Made by a program: the position numbers and the translations under genes. Source: RGIG4708 sp045538875 (GTDB taxonomy: Bacteria > Bacillota > Clostridia > UMGS1810). Taken from it: a stretch of DNA of 64,000 nt. The notes under the pieces are model-generated. The model did no database searches. It was not told where the DNA came from and saw only the letters and a list, made by a program, of their open reading frames with translations. The stretch lies in NCBI GenBank assembly GCA_045538875.1, contig JAZQEG010000003.1:1-64000 (forward strand). Direction: 5' to 3'. Shown piece by piece: positions 53,372-62,140 of this stretch. Position 1 is the first letter of the stretch; the number at the start of each line of letters is the position of its first letter.

Positions 53372-53734
53372 CTATTGCGTTATAACTGTGTTTTTTGGGG
53401 GTATGTTTTGCCTGCGGTATTTTTTTTGCCAGTCTGTCATTAGCGAATTAAACATTGCGCTGTGATTGTTGTACATGGCAACATCCGAGTTTGCCATATC
53501 CATCATTGACAAAAGGTAATACACATAGATATCGCTTCCCTCGCTCCCCAAAACAAGCTCGGCGTTTGTGTCATTTTCAAAGCTGTCATCGTAGTGCGTT
53601 TCGCCGTACATAGACATAAAATATCTTATTTTTGCCTCCAGTGTGTATACCCAATTTCGTTTTTGTGTCTGCAAAAATCCATTTGGCGAAATAGCATCTG
53701 CAGCTGTTACTGCATCAAGAAATGTAAATTTCAA
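53372..53734 (-). CDS. Small head-tail-connector-like phage protein
   Basis: 120 aa starting at TTG 53734, which overlaps the stop of the 54-aa gene as TTGA. An AGAAAGGAGG site lies upstream. It is mostly helical (LEAKIRYFMSMYGE; YYLLSMMDMANSDVAMYNNH). Size, helix content and place before the tail protein fit a head-completion/connector role. Confidence 0.55.
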   Translation of the reverse strand: MKFTFLDAVTAADAISPNGFLQTQKRNWVYTLEAKIRYFMSMYGETHYDDSFENDTNAELVLGSEGSDIYVYYLLSMMDMANSDVAMYNNHSAMFNSLMTDWQKKYRRQNIPPKNTVITQ

Positions 53735-53895
53735 CTTTCGCTTCCTCCTTTCTGTAATTGTTTAATAATTTCAAGTTGTTTTTCAATGTGTTTGAGCCTT
53801 GCCTCTGTTTCATACCTTATCTGTTCAACATACAAATACACCTTGTAGCTGTCCGACTCAGCAGATTTAAGGTCAGGTGCAAACTGGTTTTGCAT
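53731..53895 (-). CDS. 54-aa coiled-coil protein heading the tail block
   Basis: A small frame with strong AAAGGAGGGAGG site, ATG at 53895 and stop overlapping the next start. The product has a basic/acidic helix (YVEQIRYETEARLKHIEKQ) predicted to form a coiled coil. Similar short helical proteins accompany phage head-tail genes. The 148 bases upstream carry no clear minus-strand promoter. Confidence 0.7.
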   Translation of the reverse strand: MQNQFAPDLKSAESDSYKVYLYVEQIRYETEARLKHIEKQLEIIKQLQKGGSES

Positions 53896-53997
53896 AATTC
53901 CTCCCTCCTTTGTGCCGAAGTGTAATTTTCGGCTGATATATCAAAGACACATTTTTATTATAAATGGTAATTAATTGACATTTCGCCTACTAACCTA

Positions 53998-54026
53998 TTG
54001 ATTTTTAAATAAAATTGATGTAAAAT
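53998..54026 (+). promoter_or_regulatory. Promoter of the yaiI-uxu operon
   Basis: TTGATT (53998-54003), 17 nt, TAAAAT (54021-54026), just before yaiI. Confidence 0.55.
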
Positions 54027-54043
54027 TGTTTTGTAGGTGATAT

Positions 54044-54490
54044 ATGTTGATGATATATGTTGATGCAGATGCCTGCCCTGTTAAAAAAATTATTGAGGCA
54101 GTTGCAAAAAGGTATAAAATTCCCGTTACTATGATTGTAGATGTAAATCATATACTTACCTCTGATTACAGCGAGATAATCACTGTTTCGCAAGGTGAAA
54201 ACAGTGTAGACCTTGAACTTATAAACAGAGTGCAAAAGGGCGACATTGTTGTAAGTCAGGATTATGGCGTTGCGGCACTTAGCTTAGGCAAGGGTGCTTA
54301 TGCAATAGGCAACAGCGGGCTTTTGTATACTAAAGATAATATTGACAGGCTCCTTTTTGAAAGGTTTGTGCACGGCAAGGCAAGGCGTGCAGGCAAGGCA
54401 GGCAGGGGCGCAAGTATTAAAAAACGCACATCTGGCGATGATGACAATTTTTTGTATCAGTTTGACAAACTGTGTGCATCGGTTATATAA
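54044..54490 (+). CDS. YaiI/YqxD family protein (DUF188)
   Basis: 148 aa with the family hallmark YVDADACPVK, DYGVAALSLGKGAYAIGNSG and the basic segment KARRAGKAGRG. The fold is PIN-like, so RNA or DNA cleavage is possible; the function is unproven. Start is ATG 54044 or ATG 54050 (GTAGGTGAT upstream). It leads a rightward operon set between phage blocks. Confidence 0.92.
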   Translation: MLMIYVDADACPVKKIIEAVAKRYKIPVTMIVDVNHILTSDYSEIITVSQGENSVDLELINRVQKGDIVVSQDYGVAALSLGKGAYAIGNSGLLYTKDNIDRLLFERFVHGKARRAGKAGRGASIKKRTSGDDDNFLYQFDKLCASVI

Positions 54491-54509
54491 ATTTTTAGGA
54501 GGATGTAAA

Positions 54510-55427
54510 ATGAAAACAGCACTTGTTATTATGGCAGCGGGCATTGGTTCAAGGTTTGGAGGAGGCATAAAGCAGCTTGCTCCCGTAGGCCCAAACGGCG
54601 AAATTATTATGGATTACTCTATCCATGACGCACTCGAAGCAGGCTTTGATAAGGTGGTATTTATTATTCGCCCCGACATTGAAAAGGATTTTAAGCAAAT
54701 TATCGGCAACAGAATTGAAAAAATCTGCGAGGTTGAATATGCATATCAGCAGCTTAGCGATATACCCGAGGGGTTTAAAGTGCCCGAAGGCAGAAACAAG
54801 CCATGGGGTACAGGTCAGGCAATTCTTTGCTGCAGGGATGTTGTGTCAGAGCCTTTTGTAATTATTAATGCAGATGACTACTATGGCAAAGAGGCGTTTG
54901 TTAAGGTTCACGATTACCTTGTAAATGCAAAAAATACAGATGTACTCAACTGGTGTATGGCAGGCTTTATTCTCAAAAACACCCTTTCCGAAAACGGCGG
55001 TGTATCACGAGGAGTTTGTGTGGCAGATGCAAATGGAAACCTTACAAACATTAACGAAACACACAACATTGTAATTAAAGACGGTGCCGCTATAGACAAC
55101 GGCGACGGTACATATACCAAAATTGACGAAAATAGCCATGTATCGATGAATATGTGGGGCGTAACTCCCGATATTTTTGATATTCTCGAAAAAGGCTTTA
55201 AAGAGTTTTTGGCAGGTTTAACAGAGGCAGATGTCAAAAAAGAATATCTCCTGCCCGACATTTGCGACACGCTTATCAAAACAGGCAAAGCAAAAATCAA
55301 GCTGCTCGAAACTGCAGACAAATGGTTTGGCGTTACATATGCTGAAGATAAGCAGTATGTTATGGATTCGTTTAAAAAGCTTATTGCAGATGGCGTTTAC
55401 AAGCAAAAATTGTTTTTAGATGTATAA
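54510..55427 (+). CDS. Sugar-phosphate nucleotidyltransferase-like protein
   Basis: 305 aa with the GT-A nucleotidyltransferase signature MAAGIGSRFGGGIKQLAPVG (about 8-27) and the metal motif NADDYYGKEAF. It starts at ATG 54510 after AGGAGGATGTAAA. The family activates a sugar 1-phosphate to an NDP-sugar; the sugar is not evident. It could act with the NahK-like kinase at 2409, as such pairs occur in hexosamine salvage. It sits 42 bp before uxuA. Confidence 0.8.
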   Translation: MKTALVIMAAGIGSRFGGGIKQLAPVGPNGEIIMDYSIHDALEAGFDKVVFIIRPDIEKDFKQIIGNRIEKICEVEYAYQQLSDIPEGFKVPEGRNKPWGTGQAILCCRDVVSEPFVIINADDYYGKEAFVKVHDYLVNAKNTDVLNWCMAGFILKNTLSENGGVSRGVCVADANGNLTNINETHNIVIKDGAAIDNGDGTYTKIDENSHVSMNMWGVTPDIFDILEKGFKEFLAGLTEADVKKEYLLPDICDTLIKTGKAKIKLLETADKWFGVTYAEDKQYVMDSFKKLIADGVYKQKLFLDV

Positions 55428-55469
55428 TACAAAAGCAATACAATAAATTGAAAGGTTAGGAAAACTCAT

Positions 55470-56507
55470 ATGAAAATGACATTTCGATGGTACGGCGAGG
55501 GTGATTCTATAACACTTGACCATATCAGGCAAATCCCATGTATGACAGGTGTGGTTACAGCTGTATACAGCGTACCTGTAGGCGAGGTTTGGCCACAGGA
55601 GGAAATTGACAAATTAAAGCAAAAAGTAAACTCAAAAGGGCTTGAGATGGAAGTAATAGAGTCGGTGCCTGTGCATGAGGATATTAAGCTTGGTCAGGGT
55701 AATTACGAGCAGTATATAGAAAACTACAAGGAAAATATACGCAGGCTTGCAAAAGCAGGAGTAAAATGCATTTGCTACAACTTTATGCCGGTGTTTGACT
55801 GGACACGCTCACGCTTAGACCAACCGCTTGATGATGGCTCAAATGCACTTGTTTATTACAAGCAGGATGTAGACAAAATGGACCCCACAAAAATGACTCT
55901 TCCAGGTTGGGATGCATCATATACACCTGACGAAATGGCAGGCCTTATTGAAAAATACAAGCTTATTGGTGAAGAGGGTCTTTGGGCAAATCTTGAACAC
56001 TTTATTAAAGAGATAATCCCTGTAGCTATAGAGTGCGATGTTAACATGGCAATACATCCGGATGATCCGCCATGGCCAATTTTTGGCATACCAAGAATTA
56101 TTACAAATGAAAAAAACATTGACAGATTTTTATCCCTTTATGATGATGTACATCACGGACTTACTCTTTGCAGCGGCTCGCTTGGTTGTGCAAGCTTTAA
56201 CGACTATACCCAAATGGTAAAAAAATATGGTGCAATGGGAAGAATTCACTTTGCACATGTACGAAACATCAAAATACTGCCCGACGGCTCTTTTGAAGAA
56301 AGCGGTCATTTAAGCAAATGCGGCTCTCTTGATGTTGTACAAATTCTTAAAGCATACCACGATTGCGGCTTTAAGGGGTATTTGCGCCCCGACCACGGCA
56401 GAATGATTTGGGGCGAAACGGGCAAGCCCGGCTACGGCCTTTATGACAGAGCTCTTGGAGCTATGTATATGGCAGGTATTTGGGAAACACTGGAAAAAAG
56501 CAAGTAA
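55470..56507 (+). CDS. uxuA: D-mannonate dehydratase
   Basis: This 345-aa TIM-barrel metalloenzyme converts D-mannonate to 2-keto-3-deoxygluconate in glucuronate breakdown. It has the metal and substrate motifs AIHPDDPPWPIFGIPRI, TLCSGSLG, HFAHVRN and LRPDHGRM. With the next gene it covers fructuronate to KDG. Confidence 0.95.
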   Translation: MKMTFRWYGEGDSITLDHIRQIPCMTGVVTAVYSVPVGEVWPQEEIDKLKQKVNSKGLEMEVIESVPVHEDIKLGQGNYEQYIENYKENIRRLAKAGVKCICYNFMPVFDWTRSRLDQPLDDGSNALVYYKQDVDKMDPTKMTLPGWDASYTPDEMAGLIEKYKLIGEEGLWANLEHFIKEIIPVAIECDVNMAIHPDDPPWPIFGIPRIITNEKNIDRFLSLYDDVHHGLTLCSGSLGCASFNDYTQMVKKYGAMGRIHFAHVRNIKILPDGSFEESGHLSKCGSLDVVQILKAYHDCGFKGYLRPDHGRMIWGETGKPGYGLYDRALGAMYMAGIWETLEKSK

Positions 56508-56530
56508 TGTTTTTGAAAGGATAATAACTT

Positions 56531-57382
56531 ATGAATTTACCATTAAATATAGACTTAAGCGGCAAGGTTGCCGTAGTAACAGGAGGAGGCGGAGTGCTTT
56601 GCTCATCCTTTGCAAAAGCAATTGCGGCATCTAATGCAAAGGTTGCAGTGCTCGACCTTAACGAACAAGCTGCAAAAACAATTGCAGACCAAATCAACAA
56701 TGACGGCGGTTGTGCCATAGGCATTTCTGCAAATGTTTTAGATAAAAATAGCCTTGAAAACGCAAAAAAAATAATCAACGATACCTTTGGTAAGGTAGAT
56801 ATTTTAATCAATGGTGCAGGCGGCAATAATCCAAAAGGCTCCACCACAAAAGATTATTTCAACCCTGCAGACCTTGACGACCCCGATGTAAAAACCTTTT
56901 TTGACCTTGACCCTGATGGTGTTGGCTTTGTGTTTAACCTTAACTTCTTAGGCACACTGCTTCCAACACAGGTTTTTGCAATGGACCTGAAAGACCAAAA
57001 GGATGCTGTAATTATAAATATATCTTCAATGAATGCATTTACACCTTTAACCCGAATACCCGCATACAGCGGTGCAAAGGCTGCAATTTCAAACTTTACA
57101 CAGTGGCTGGCTGTACATTTTTCAAAGGTTGGTATCAGAGTAAATGCAATTGCACCAGGCTTTTTTGCAACAGAGCAAAACAGAGCACTGCTTTTTGATA
57201 AAAACGGCAATTACAGTGAACGGTCCAAAAAGATACTTTCGCAGACTCCAATGGACCGCTTTGGCGAGCCAGACGAGCTGCTCGGTACACTTTTGTGGCT
57301 GCTTGAGCCAAAAGCATCAGGCTTTGTAAATGGTGTTGTAGTGCCAGTTGACGGAGGCTTTTCTGCATACAGCGGTGTTTGA
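56531..57382 (+). CDS. uxuB: SDR-family D-mannonate oxidoreductase (fructuronate reductase)
   Basis: 283-aa SDR: TGGGGVLCSSFAKAI dinucleotide motif, NGAGG, catalytic Ser in INISSMNAF and YSGAK (Tyr/Lys), C-terminal VPVDGGFSAYSGV. Its place 23 nt after uxuA and sequence type match Bacillus-style UxuB, which reduces fructuronate to mannonate. No uxaC isomerase, kdgK or transporter is nearby, so the pathway is only partly encoded here. Confidence 0.82.
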   Translation: MNLPLNIDLSGKVAVVTGGGGVLCSSFAKAIAASNAKVAVLDLNEQAAKTIADQINNDGGCAIGISANVLDKNSLENAKKIINDTFGKVDILINGAGGNNPKGSTTKDYFNPADLDDPDVKTFFDLDPDGVGFVFNLNFLGTLLPTQVFAMDLKDQKDAVIINISSMNAFTPLTRIPAYSGAKAAISNFTQWLAVHFSKVGIRVNAIAPGFFATEQNRALLFDKNGNYSERSKKILSQTPMDRFGEPDELLGTLLWLLEPKASGFVNGVVVPVDGGFSAYSGV

Positions 57383-57405
57383 TTTTGTAAAATCACAGTA
57401 AATTT

Positions 57406-57445
57406 AACAACCCCACATTCTTAAGTTTAAGAGTGTGGGGTTGCG
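57406..57445 (+). terminator. Terminator of the uxu operon
   Basis: Stem CAACCCCACA(T)TCTTA with complement AAGAGTGTGGGGTTG; tail TGCGTTTAT is only partly T-rich. Confidence 0.7.
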
Positions 57446-57483
57446 TTTATAAAAAACTAATATTTATGATGTATAAATTAAAT

Positions 57484-57537
57484 ATACCGCTTAGCGTGGG
57501 AGATAAAGCAGATGTTAACACGCTAAATATGCGGTAT
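57484..57537 (-). terminator. Long imperfect hairpin after the lipoprotein gene
   Basis: TACCGC-TTAGCGTG pairs with CACGCTAA-(ATAT)-GCGGTA. On the minus strand it follows the lipoprotein stop; the T-run is poor, so its role as terminator is uncertain. Confidence 0.45.
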
Positions 57538-57544
57538 TGCCGCT

Positions 57545-57874
57545 TTATTGGTTTGCTTGTGCCTGCTCAAATATAGCCTCAAGCTTAAGCCTTGCCTCTT
57601 CCTTTTGTTGCTCCGAAGCGGTTTCGCTGTTAAATGTTTCAATCAATTTGTTAAGGTCGTTGCCTGTAACCTCCAAAACATCTGTTTCATTAACTTCGTC
57701 TTTATTGTCTTTGTCGTTTTGAGCATCGTTATCTTGCTGTTCTTGTTTTTTTTGTTGCTGTTGCTGCTCCTGCTGCTGTGTCTGCATATCGCCGGTGTCA
57801 GTATTGTCATTTTTGCCACATCCTGCAACAAATATAAGCGATACAGCAAGTATAGCAATAAGTAATTTTTTCAT
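57545..57874 (-). CDS. Small lipoprotein with Gln-rich linker
   Basis: 109 aa from ATG 57874 (GAGAGGTG upstream). A signal peptide ends in the lipobox FVAGC (Cys about 19). A low-complexity Gln/Asp/Lys/Asn stretch (about 30-65) leads to a short acidic helix (about 68-109). It lies 63 nt downstream of the terminase gene on the same strand. It looks like a host-type lipoprotein, not phage; function is unknown. Confidence 0.78.
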   Translation of the reverse strand: MKKLLIAILAVSLIFVAGCGKNDNTDTGDMQTQQQEQQQQQKKQEQQDNDAQNDKDNKDEVNETDVLEVTGNDLNKLIETFNSETASEQQKEEARLKLEAIFEQAQANQ

Positions 57875-57937
57875 CAAAATGCACCTCTCATTAGTAAAAT
57901 ACGTACTAATTATATAATTATTAATCAATTTTGTCAA

Positions 57938-59395
57938 TCACATTGAATAAAAGTTATATCTAGGCAATTTTTGTGGTGCATCCGAAAGAGGGTTTTCGGC
58001 TATATCCTTTGCAAGAACATTTTTTCGCGGAGTAATGGGGTTTTCCATCAGTACATATCGCACACAGTCATAAATGTGATCTTCCGATTGTGTGTCAATA
58101 TCCTCCACATTTGTACTGTCGTATACAAGGGCAGGGATGGTGCGTATAAAATGCTTGCAGGTGTTAAACACATACATCATTGGTATGCCTCTGCTATCAA
58201 AAGCAAAACGGTAGTGATACTGCATTTTGCCGGGCAGTCTTTCGTGGTCGCCCATATTAAAAAACACACCTTCCCTTGCCATCATATCTTCAATTGATTG
58301 TCCCGTTTCGGCTTTGGCAATTGCAGGGTCGGCAATTCCGTATATTTTTTTGCCTTTAAGGTTTGGATGCTCATTTTCCATTTGTTTTATTTTGCCTGCA
58401 ATTTCCTGAGGGGTGTAACGCACGCCCTCGTCTGCATTTTGTGTGCAGCCGTAAAGCTCTGCAATAACATAAACTCTGCCGTCGTGGTCTACGGCAATCC
58501 ATTCTACTGCAAAGGGCTTTGAGTATCCAAAGTCAAAGCCGCGGTATATTTTCCATTCTTTTGGTATTGCAAAAGGCTCTATAACATGAGTAAACTGCCT
58601 GTCCATATAGTGATTAGGGTCGTTTTTCCATTCCGAAAACACCTGTCCGCAAAAGCTGTCCCAGTCGCCGTAAAGCAGAGCATTTCGCTCTTTTTCGGGC
58701 AGCATGGAGAGGTTTGCAAGGTAGTTTGGGTCGTTGCGAAGCAATTCCTTGTTGTCAAAAACGGTAGACGGAACAAAAATACGGTTTCGTGTGACAGAAA
58801 GCACATTGCCGTCGGGACCTGCAATATTCATTTTGGTTGTGATGGGGGTAAGGGGCGGAGCGGCTGTTATAAACCGCTCCTTTACCCACGCATGGCCTAT
58901 GCCGCCGGGGTTTGTTGTGGCACGGATATACACCCTTGTACCGCTGCCCGAGGGGCGATTACGCGAAAACATATACGAATACTCGTCCCAGGTAAAATGA
59001 GTAAGCTCGTCAAACGCAATAAAATCGTATCGCTTTCCCTGATAGTTTATGCGGTCTTTTGTGTGCTGCATTGCACCAAAATATATTTTTGCTCCGCTTG
59101 GGAAAAGCCAAAAATGCTTGCTGTCGTTGTATTTTGCTTTTGGGTAAGCACGGGAATATAAATCACGGCTTCTGTCTATAAGCTCCGATAGCTGCGGATA
59201 TGTTTTTCTAAGTATAAGGCCGCGGTAGTGGGGGATGTGCACCTGTCGGAGTGCCTCGGTGAGCAGTGCGTCTGACTTGCCGCCTCCTGCTGCTCCGCCG
59301 TATAGTGCCTCATATTCCCCCCGCGACTGAAATATTGCCTGCTTATGCTGAGGTGTCCATATCGTTTTCGTACCCGTCTTGTGTGTTGTCCTCAT
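57938..59395 (-). CDS. Phage terminase large subunit
   Basis: About 485 aa. Walker A GGAAGGGKSDALL, Walker B with adjacent Glu in FIAFDELTHF, coupling segment (TTNPGG) and the RNaseH-like nuclease Asp in RGFDFGYSKPFAVEW are all present, so the packaging motor looks intact. I start at ATG 59395 (GGAGGGCACTA upstream), which overlaps the preceding gene by 53 bp. Confidence 0.92.
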   Translation of the reverse strand: MRTTHKTGTKTIWTPQHKQAIFQSRGEYEALYGGAAGGGKSDALLTEALRQVHIPHYRGLILRKTYPQLSELIDRSRDLYSRAYPKAKYNDSKHFWLFPSGAKIYFGAMQHTKDRINYQGKRYDFIAFDELTHFTWDEYSYMFSRNRPSGSGTRVYIRATTNPGGIGHAWVKERFITAAPPLTPITTKMNIAGPDGNVLSVTRNRIFVPSTVFDNKELLRNDPNYLANLSMLPEKERNALLYGDWDSFCGQVFSEWKNDPNHYMDRQFTHVIEPFAIPKEWKIYRGFDFGYSKPFAVEWIAVDHDGRVYVIAELYGCTQNADEGVRYTPQEIAGKIKQMENEHPNLKGKKIYGIADPAIAKAETGQSIEDMMAREGVFFNMGDHERLPGKMQYHYRFAFDSRGIPMMYVFNTCKHFIRTIPALVYDSTNVEDIDTQSEDHIYDCVRYVLMENPITPRKNVLAKDIAENPLSDAPQKLPRYNFYSM

Positions 59396-59759
59396 TAGTG
59401 CCCTCCAATGTATCCTCATCAATGTCACCTATAACAATAATGCCGCACTCGTCGTCATCATTTTCGGTGTCGCTGCCCGTAAAGCTCATATGTATGTCTT
59501 TAATGTCCTTAAGGGTGGACACAAGCTGTTTGAGCCCCATTTTGTCAATCATACCGTCAATTATTTCGATGTTTTCTTTTTCTTCAATACATTCGCTGAC
59601 GGGTTTTTTCAGATCAAAGTCGTATTCTACATTTTTGGTACGTTCTTTTGTTTTAATAACGCACCTGTCAATTTCTTCAATAGATTTTTCTATTTTTTCG
59701 AGTAACCTGTCGCTTATTTGTAAAATACGCTCCTCTCTGGATTCTGGTATGTTATTCAT
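59343..59759 (-). CDS. Putative terminase small subunit
   Basis: 138 aa from ATG 59759, overlapping the 93-aa gene by 8 bp. Helical N-terminal half (EERILQISDRLLEKIEKSIEEID) and a very acidic C-terminus (about 95-138). Position directly before, and overlapping, the large terminase suggests a DNA-recognition subunit; sequence alone does not prove it. Confidence 0.6.
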   Translation of the reverse strand: MNNIPESREERILQISDRLLEKIEKSIEEIDRCVIKTKERTKNVEYDFDLKKPVSECIEEKENIEIIDGMIDKMGLKQLVSTLKDIKDIHMSFTGSDTENDDDECGIIVIGDIDEDTLEGTNEDNTQDGYENDMDTSA

Positions 59760-60033
59760 TAAGCTCCGCGGCACCCGATTTAGCAGACAATTCCATCTGA
59801 TACTGAGCACTTTCGCCATCCTGAATTTGTGAGTTGTCAAGTGCAATTGCATATTTGCGCGGTATTTTTACCTCTTTGCCTCGAGGTACAATCATCCCAA
59901 CTCCGTTTACACCAACAAACACATCATCTTTATACCTGTCGTTGTCTTTAAAAAGCTTTACTGTAACAAGCTCGTTGTAGTATGCGTTTTCCTGCGCAAT
60001 AGTTTCAAATTTTTTTGTTTTAGCCTTAGCCAT
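59752..60033 (-). CDS. Small phage structural protein downstream of the capsid gene
   Basis: 93 aa, basic N-terminus (AKAKTKKFETIAQEN), then a beta-rich middle (VKLFKDNDRYKDDVFVGVNG). Its location 29 nt after the capsid gene suggests a capsid decoration or stabilising protein. Start follows AGGAGGAATTAAATT. Confidence 0.6.
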   Translation of the reverse strand: MAKAKTKKFETIAQENAYYNELVTVKLFKDNDRYKDDVFVGVNGVGMIVPRGKEVKIPRKYAIALDNSQIQDGESAQYQMELSAKSGAAELNE

Positions 60034-60062
60034 AATTTAATTCCTCCTGATAATAAATTTAA

Positions 60063-61013
60063 TTAAGCACCAAAAGTGGATGCACTTTCAATTCTGATCA
60101 TATAGTTTTCAACAAGTCTCTCTGCGCATTTTACAGCTTTCCAGCCTGCAGTTGCTCTCTGGTTGAGCGGGTCTGCAGTTCCGCCTGAGCCAAGCTGCTT
60201 AACTATTGTTTTAAGTCCACCGCCTGTAACCTCTGTTACACCATAGGCATTTGCACCAAGCACGAGTGTTGAATATACAGGTGTGTCGCCCTCAAATATT
60301 TTTGCTTCGGTAGTTTCTACAAATCTCACGCCGCCGATTTTGCCGATTTCGCCTTCAAAAAGCTCGGTTGTTGCAGCGTATTTGTGAGCTTCAATCCACT
60401 CCTCGTCTCTCATAAGGTCATATGCAACATCGGGGTGGATAATTGCAACATATGAGCCGTCAATTTTTGGTGCATTTTGAGTTTTGAGGAACCTTGCAGC
60501 CTTGTAAATATCGTCAACTGTAAGCTTGCAGTCTGCAGTAACAGAGCTTCTGGCACTTACACCGCCCGAGTACATTACATTTGTACCGCCGTTTAAAACT
60601 TCTCTTGTAATTGTGTCAAGAGTGCTGCCCGCCTGGTTACCCAAAAGCTTTGTAGTTTCTACAAGAGTATTGTCAACGCTTGTGAGCATAAGCAAGTCCG
60701 AAAGAGTTACATAGTAACCATACTCGGCAACTGATGATGTAAGGCTTGTAACAGAGAGTGTGCCGCCGCTTGGTGTAACACCTTCGGTAAGAGCAGTTGT
60801 TGCTTTGTCAAATGGCACAAATCTGCGGAAGTTAATTGTTTTGCCTCCGTTTTTTGGAATGTTGTGCTTCTGACCAAACTGGTCGTGCACAAGGTTCGGC
60901 TTTGCGTTGTCAATAAGGTAATCGCTGTAATAGGTTTTCATTTCTGCCGAAAGAGTTGTGGTTGTGTTTGGATTTGCATCAAACAATGTAAGGTTAAGTT
61001 CAAAATTTTTCAT
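60063..61013 (-). CDS. N4-gp56-type major capsid protein
   Basis: 316 aa with HK97-like organisation. Hallmarks recalled for the N4-gp56 capsid family are LSAEMKTYYSDYLI, NIPKNGGKTINFRRF, LTEGVTPSGGTLS and the C-terminal NQRATAGWKAVKCAERL. No cleaved pro-domain is obvious. A start follows AAGGAGATATTAT. It lies between a scaffold-like gene and a small structural gene, as in phage head modules. Confidence 0.88.
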   Translation of the reverse strand: MKNFELNLTLFDANPNTTTTLSAEMKTYYSDYLIDNAKPNLVHDQFGQKHNIPKNGGKTINFRRFVPFDKATTALTEGVTPSGGTLSVTSLTSSVAEYGYYVTLSDLLMLTSVDNTLVETTKLLGNQAGSTLDTITREVLNGGTNVMYSGGVSARSSVTADCKLTVDDIYKAARFLKTQNAPKIDGSYVAIIHPDVAYDLMRDEEWIEAHKYAATTELFEGEIGKIGGVRFVETTEAKIFEGDTPVYSTLVLGANAYGVTEVTGGGLKTIVKQLGSGGTADPLNQRATAGWKAVKCAERLVENYMIRIESASTFGA

Positions 61014-61031
61014 ATAATATCTCCTTTTTAA

Positions 61032-61829
61032 TTAAAATGTAATTGTTTCGCCCATTGCTACGCGCTTTGCAATTTGTGCACGCTGCTCGGGAGTGAGCTT
61101 AGACACATCTGTTTTAACAAGGGCAGAGCTTTGTGCCGAAAGGCCGTTTTCTACAGGGCGGTTTGCTACAGAGAGCATACGCTCGGCAGTTTGCTTTTCG
61201 GCATCCATAGCACTTTTATTTTTTATTGCTTCAATAATGTCTGCATGGTGTACAACTTCATATGCGGTTTTCATATCAACACCATTTCGGAGCAGTTCAA
61301 TAAATTTTGCATTTGCAATTTCTGCACTGATGTCAAAATCGGGGTATTCTTTTGCTATTTGTTCCGATTCGGCATACCATTTTTTAACCTGCTGGTCAAT
61401 TTTGTCATTTTGAGCTTTTTGCTGCTCAAGTGCTTTGTAATACTCATTTTCTTTTTCAAGGTTTTTAATGTATCTGTAATTGTGTACATCCATACCCTTT
61501 TCTTTGGCGTTGTCAATAATAAGTGCATCATCATCGGCAACCTTTTTGGTAAGTGCTTCAAGGTCGTTTTTATCTACCTTGTATCTGTCAGCCAATACTT
61601 CAACAATTTGTTCAAGTTTAGCGAGCTTGCCTTTAAGCACTTCATTTCCCTTTAATCTTTTAGAAATAATTTCCTTAACTTTTGCTGTGTACAAGTCTTT
61701 ATACTCGCCTTTGATAAGTGCATCAAACTCAGCTTTTTTGTCTGTCTTTTGTTTTTCGACAGTGTTGTTTTCGGGATTTGCGACTTTTTCTTTTTCGTCA
61801 AACAAATCGAGTTTAAAATTGTTTTTCAT
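61032..61829 (-). CDS. Phage scaffold-like protein
   Basis: 265 aa from ATG 61829 (AAAAAAGGAGAAAAACAAAA upstream). Highly charged, largely coiled coil (about 40-200), with a C-terminal SKLTPEQRAQIAKRVAMGET reminiscent of scaffold helix-turn-helix tails. Directly before the capsid gene, its usual place. An upstream open frame of 43 codons in GC-rich DNA is probably not translated. Confidence 0.75.
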   Translation of the reverse strand: MKNNFKLDLFDEKEKVANPENNTVEKQKTDKKAEFDALIKGEYKDLYTAKVKEIISKRLKGNEVLKGKLAKLEQIVEVLADRYKVDKNDLEALTKKVADDDALIIDNAKEKGMDVHNYRYIKNLEKENEYYKALEQQKAQNDKIDQQVKKWYAESEQIAKEYPDFDISAEIANAKFIELLRNGVDMKTAYEVVHHADIIEAIKNKSAMDAEKQTAERMLSVANRPVENGLSAQSSALVKTDVSKLTPEQRAQIAKRVAMGETITF

Positions 61830-61859
61830 TTTTGTTTTTCTCCTTTTTTGATTTTCAAA

Positions 61860-61957
61860 AATTATTAAATCGGGTGTGCATACGCACTCCCCTGCCGGCG
61901 TCAAGCGGTCTTTCCCGCGGGTCAGGTGCGATGAGCTCTTGTCGCGACCTAATATCA
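61860..61957 (-). other. GC-rich leader upstream of the phage head block
   Basis: About 100 bases far richer in GC than the surroundings, with small hairpins (GTGC/GCAC near 61877-61888). It is an open minus-strand frame without ribosome binding site. It may be the remnant end of a lost upstream phage gene or a leader RNA. The remaining 180 bases to the next gene are AT-rich and carry its promoter. Confidence 0.4.
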
Positions 61958-62066
61958 TTATAAATAATTGGTGGCACCTATTTCGCCAACTGAAATTGCA
62001 AAAAATGAAAATTTTTTAAAATTATTTAAAAATTGTTACCATTGTGTAAAAAAACTTCCATATTAA

Positions 62067-62095
62067 TTGAATTTGATTTTGATTTCTGATATAAT
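62067..62095 (+). promoter_or_regulatory. Promoter of the phosphodiester-glycosidase gene
   Basis: TTGAAT (62067-62072), 17 nt, TATAAT (62090-62095). Confidence 0.75.
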
Positions 62096-62140
62096 TATCA
62101 AGTTGATAAATATAAATAAATTATGGATGGTTATAATAAA

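Noticed and set aside
57938..61829. Encapsulin-type nanocompartment instead of phage genes
   Set aside because: The capsid-like gene is accompanied by a scaffold and an intact terminase with Walker and nuclease motifs, which encapsulin loci lack.
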